A stretch of DNA of 64,000 nucleotides from Onchocerca volvulus. Lineage: Eukaryota > Nematoda > Chromadorea > Rhabditida > Onchocercidae. The DNA lies in NCBI GenBank assembly GCA_000499405.2, contig HG738138.1, positions 15,702,554 through 15,766,553 of the forward strand, in the 5' to 3' direction. Below, piece after piece: positions 63,927-64,000 of this stretch. Position 1 is the first letter of the stretch; every line of letters begins with the position of its first letter. The notes under the pieces are model-generated. The model was not told the DNA's origin. It ran no database searches and saw nothing but the letters and a program-made list of their open reading frames with translations. Both the position numbers and the translations under genes were made by a program.

Positions 63927-64000
63927 TACAATATACATTAACATACACATCACATACACACTTCCCATTAGCAATCCTTTCATGTTACTTTTGCAAATTG

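Larger units (their letters stand above)
59083..64000. other. Intergenic, no gene seen
   Basis: AT-rich with many A/T runs, several microsatellites and a hairpin. A short codon-like segment at 59285-59355 (+), after TTTATAG and reading EYILCGAAVANLRMTAK then FFRRLN and a stop, has no identified partner. Confidence 0.5.

Overview
The window is nuclear DNA of a eukaryote. It is very AT-rich, full of poly-A/poly-T runs and microsatellites, with short exons joined by GT...TTTCAG introns and no operon-like bacterial packing. Several genes have a TTTCAG/TTTTAG acceptor only 10-25 bases before the start codon, as expected for spliced-leader trans-splicing. Together with the gene content this points to a nematode, probably a parasitic (spirurid/filarial-like) one. 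The phylum call is an inference; no species marker is readable.

Layout. (1) 265-3714 (+): a KChIP/neuronal-calcium-sensor-like protein in six exons. One intron holds a decayed mariner transposon and a partial copy of the next exon's boundary. (2) About 5.8-15.3 kb: mostly non-coding, with several degenerate tandem-repeat blocks, one possible small secreted protein (5807-6037, -), an isolated exon-like stretch (10355-10460) and a codon-like island (14.57-14.79 kb). (3) 15356-17550 (+): LAMTOR1, the lysosomal Ragulator anchor, four exons. (4) 21068-25366 (-): a secreted or membrane-anchored protein with three cysteine-rich Ly6/three-finger-like repeats, seven exons. (5) 25.4-43.6 kb: an 18-kb gene-poor stretch with microsatellites, two repeat arrays and a decayed 18S rRNA fragment. 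(6) 43605-45834 (-): an unrecognised 206-residue membrane protein, five exons. (7) 47023-51476 (+): hydroxymethylglutaryl-CoA synthase, ten exons, convergent with (8) 52577-55296 (-): an MPPED-type metallophosphoesterase, five exons, one intron using a GC donor. (9) 55.3-64 kb: an orphan terminal exon (57023-57240, -), a decayed 28S rRNA fragment, hairpins and microsatellites.

The genes do not form one pathway. HMG-CoA synthase supplies the mevalonate pathway, LAMTOR1 anchors Rag-mTORC1 signalling on lysosomes, the KChIP-like protein belongs to a neuronal/muscle K-channel regulator family, and the MPPED-like enzyme is a predicted phosphodiesterase. All exon models were built by hand. Reading-frame phase closes at every junction except HMG-CoA synthase exon 7/8.

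The most notable observations are: two fossil rRNA fragments 20 kb apart; the mariner fossil next to a duplicated exon boundary; calcium-blind-looking EF hands in the KChIP-like protein; the LAMTOR1 start without an obvious Gly2; the retained metal-binding histidine and GC-AG intron of the MPPED-like gene; a frame problem in HMG-CoA synthase; and a perfect 21-bp inverted repeat.
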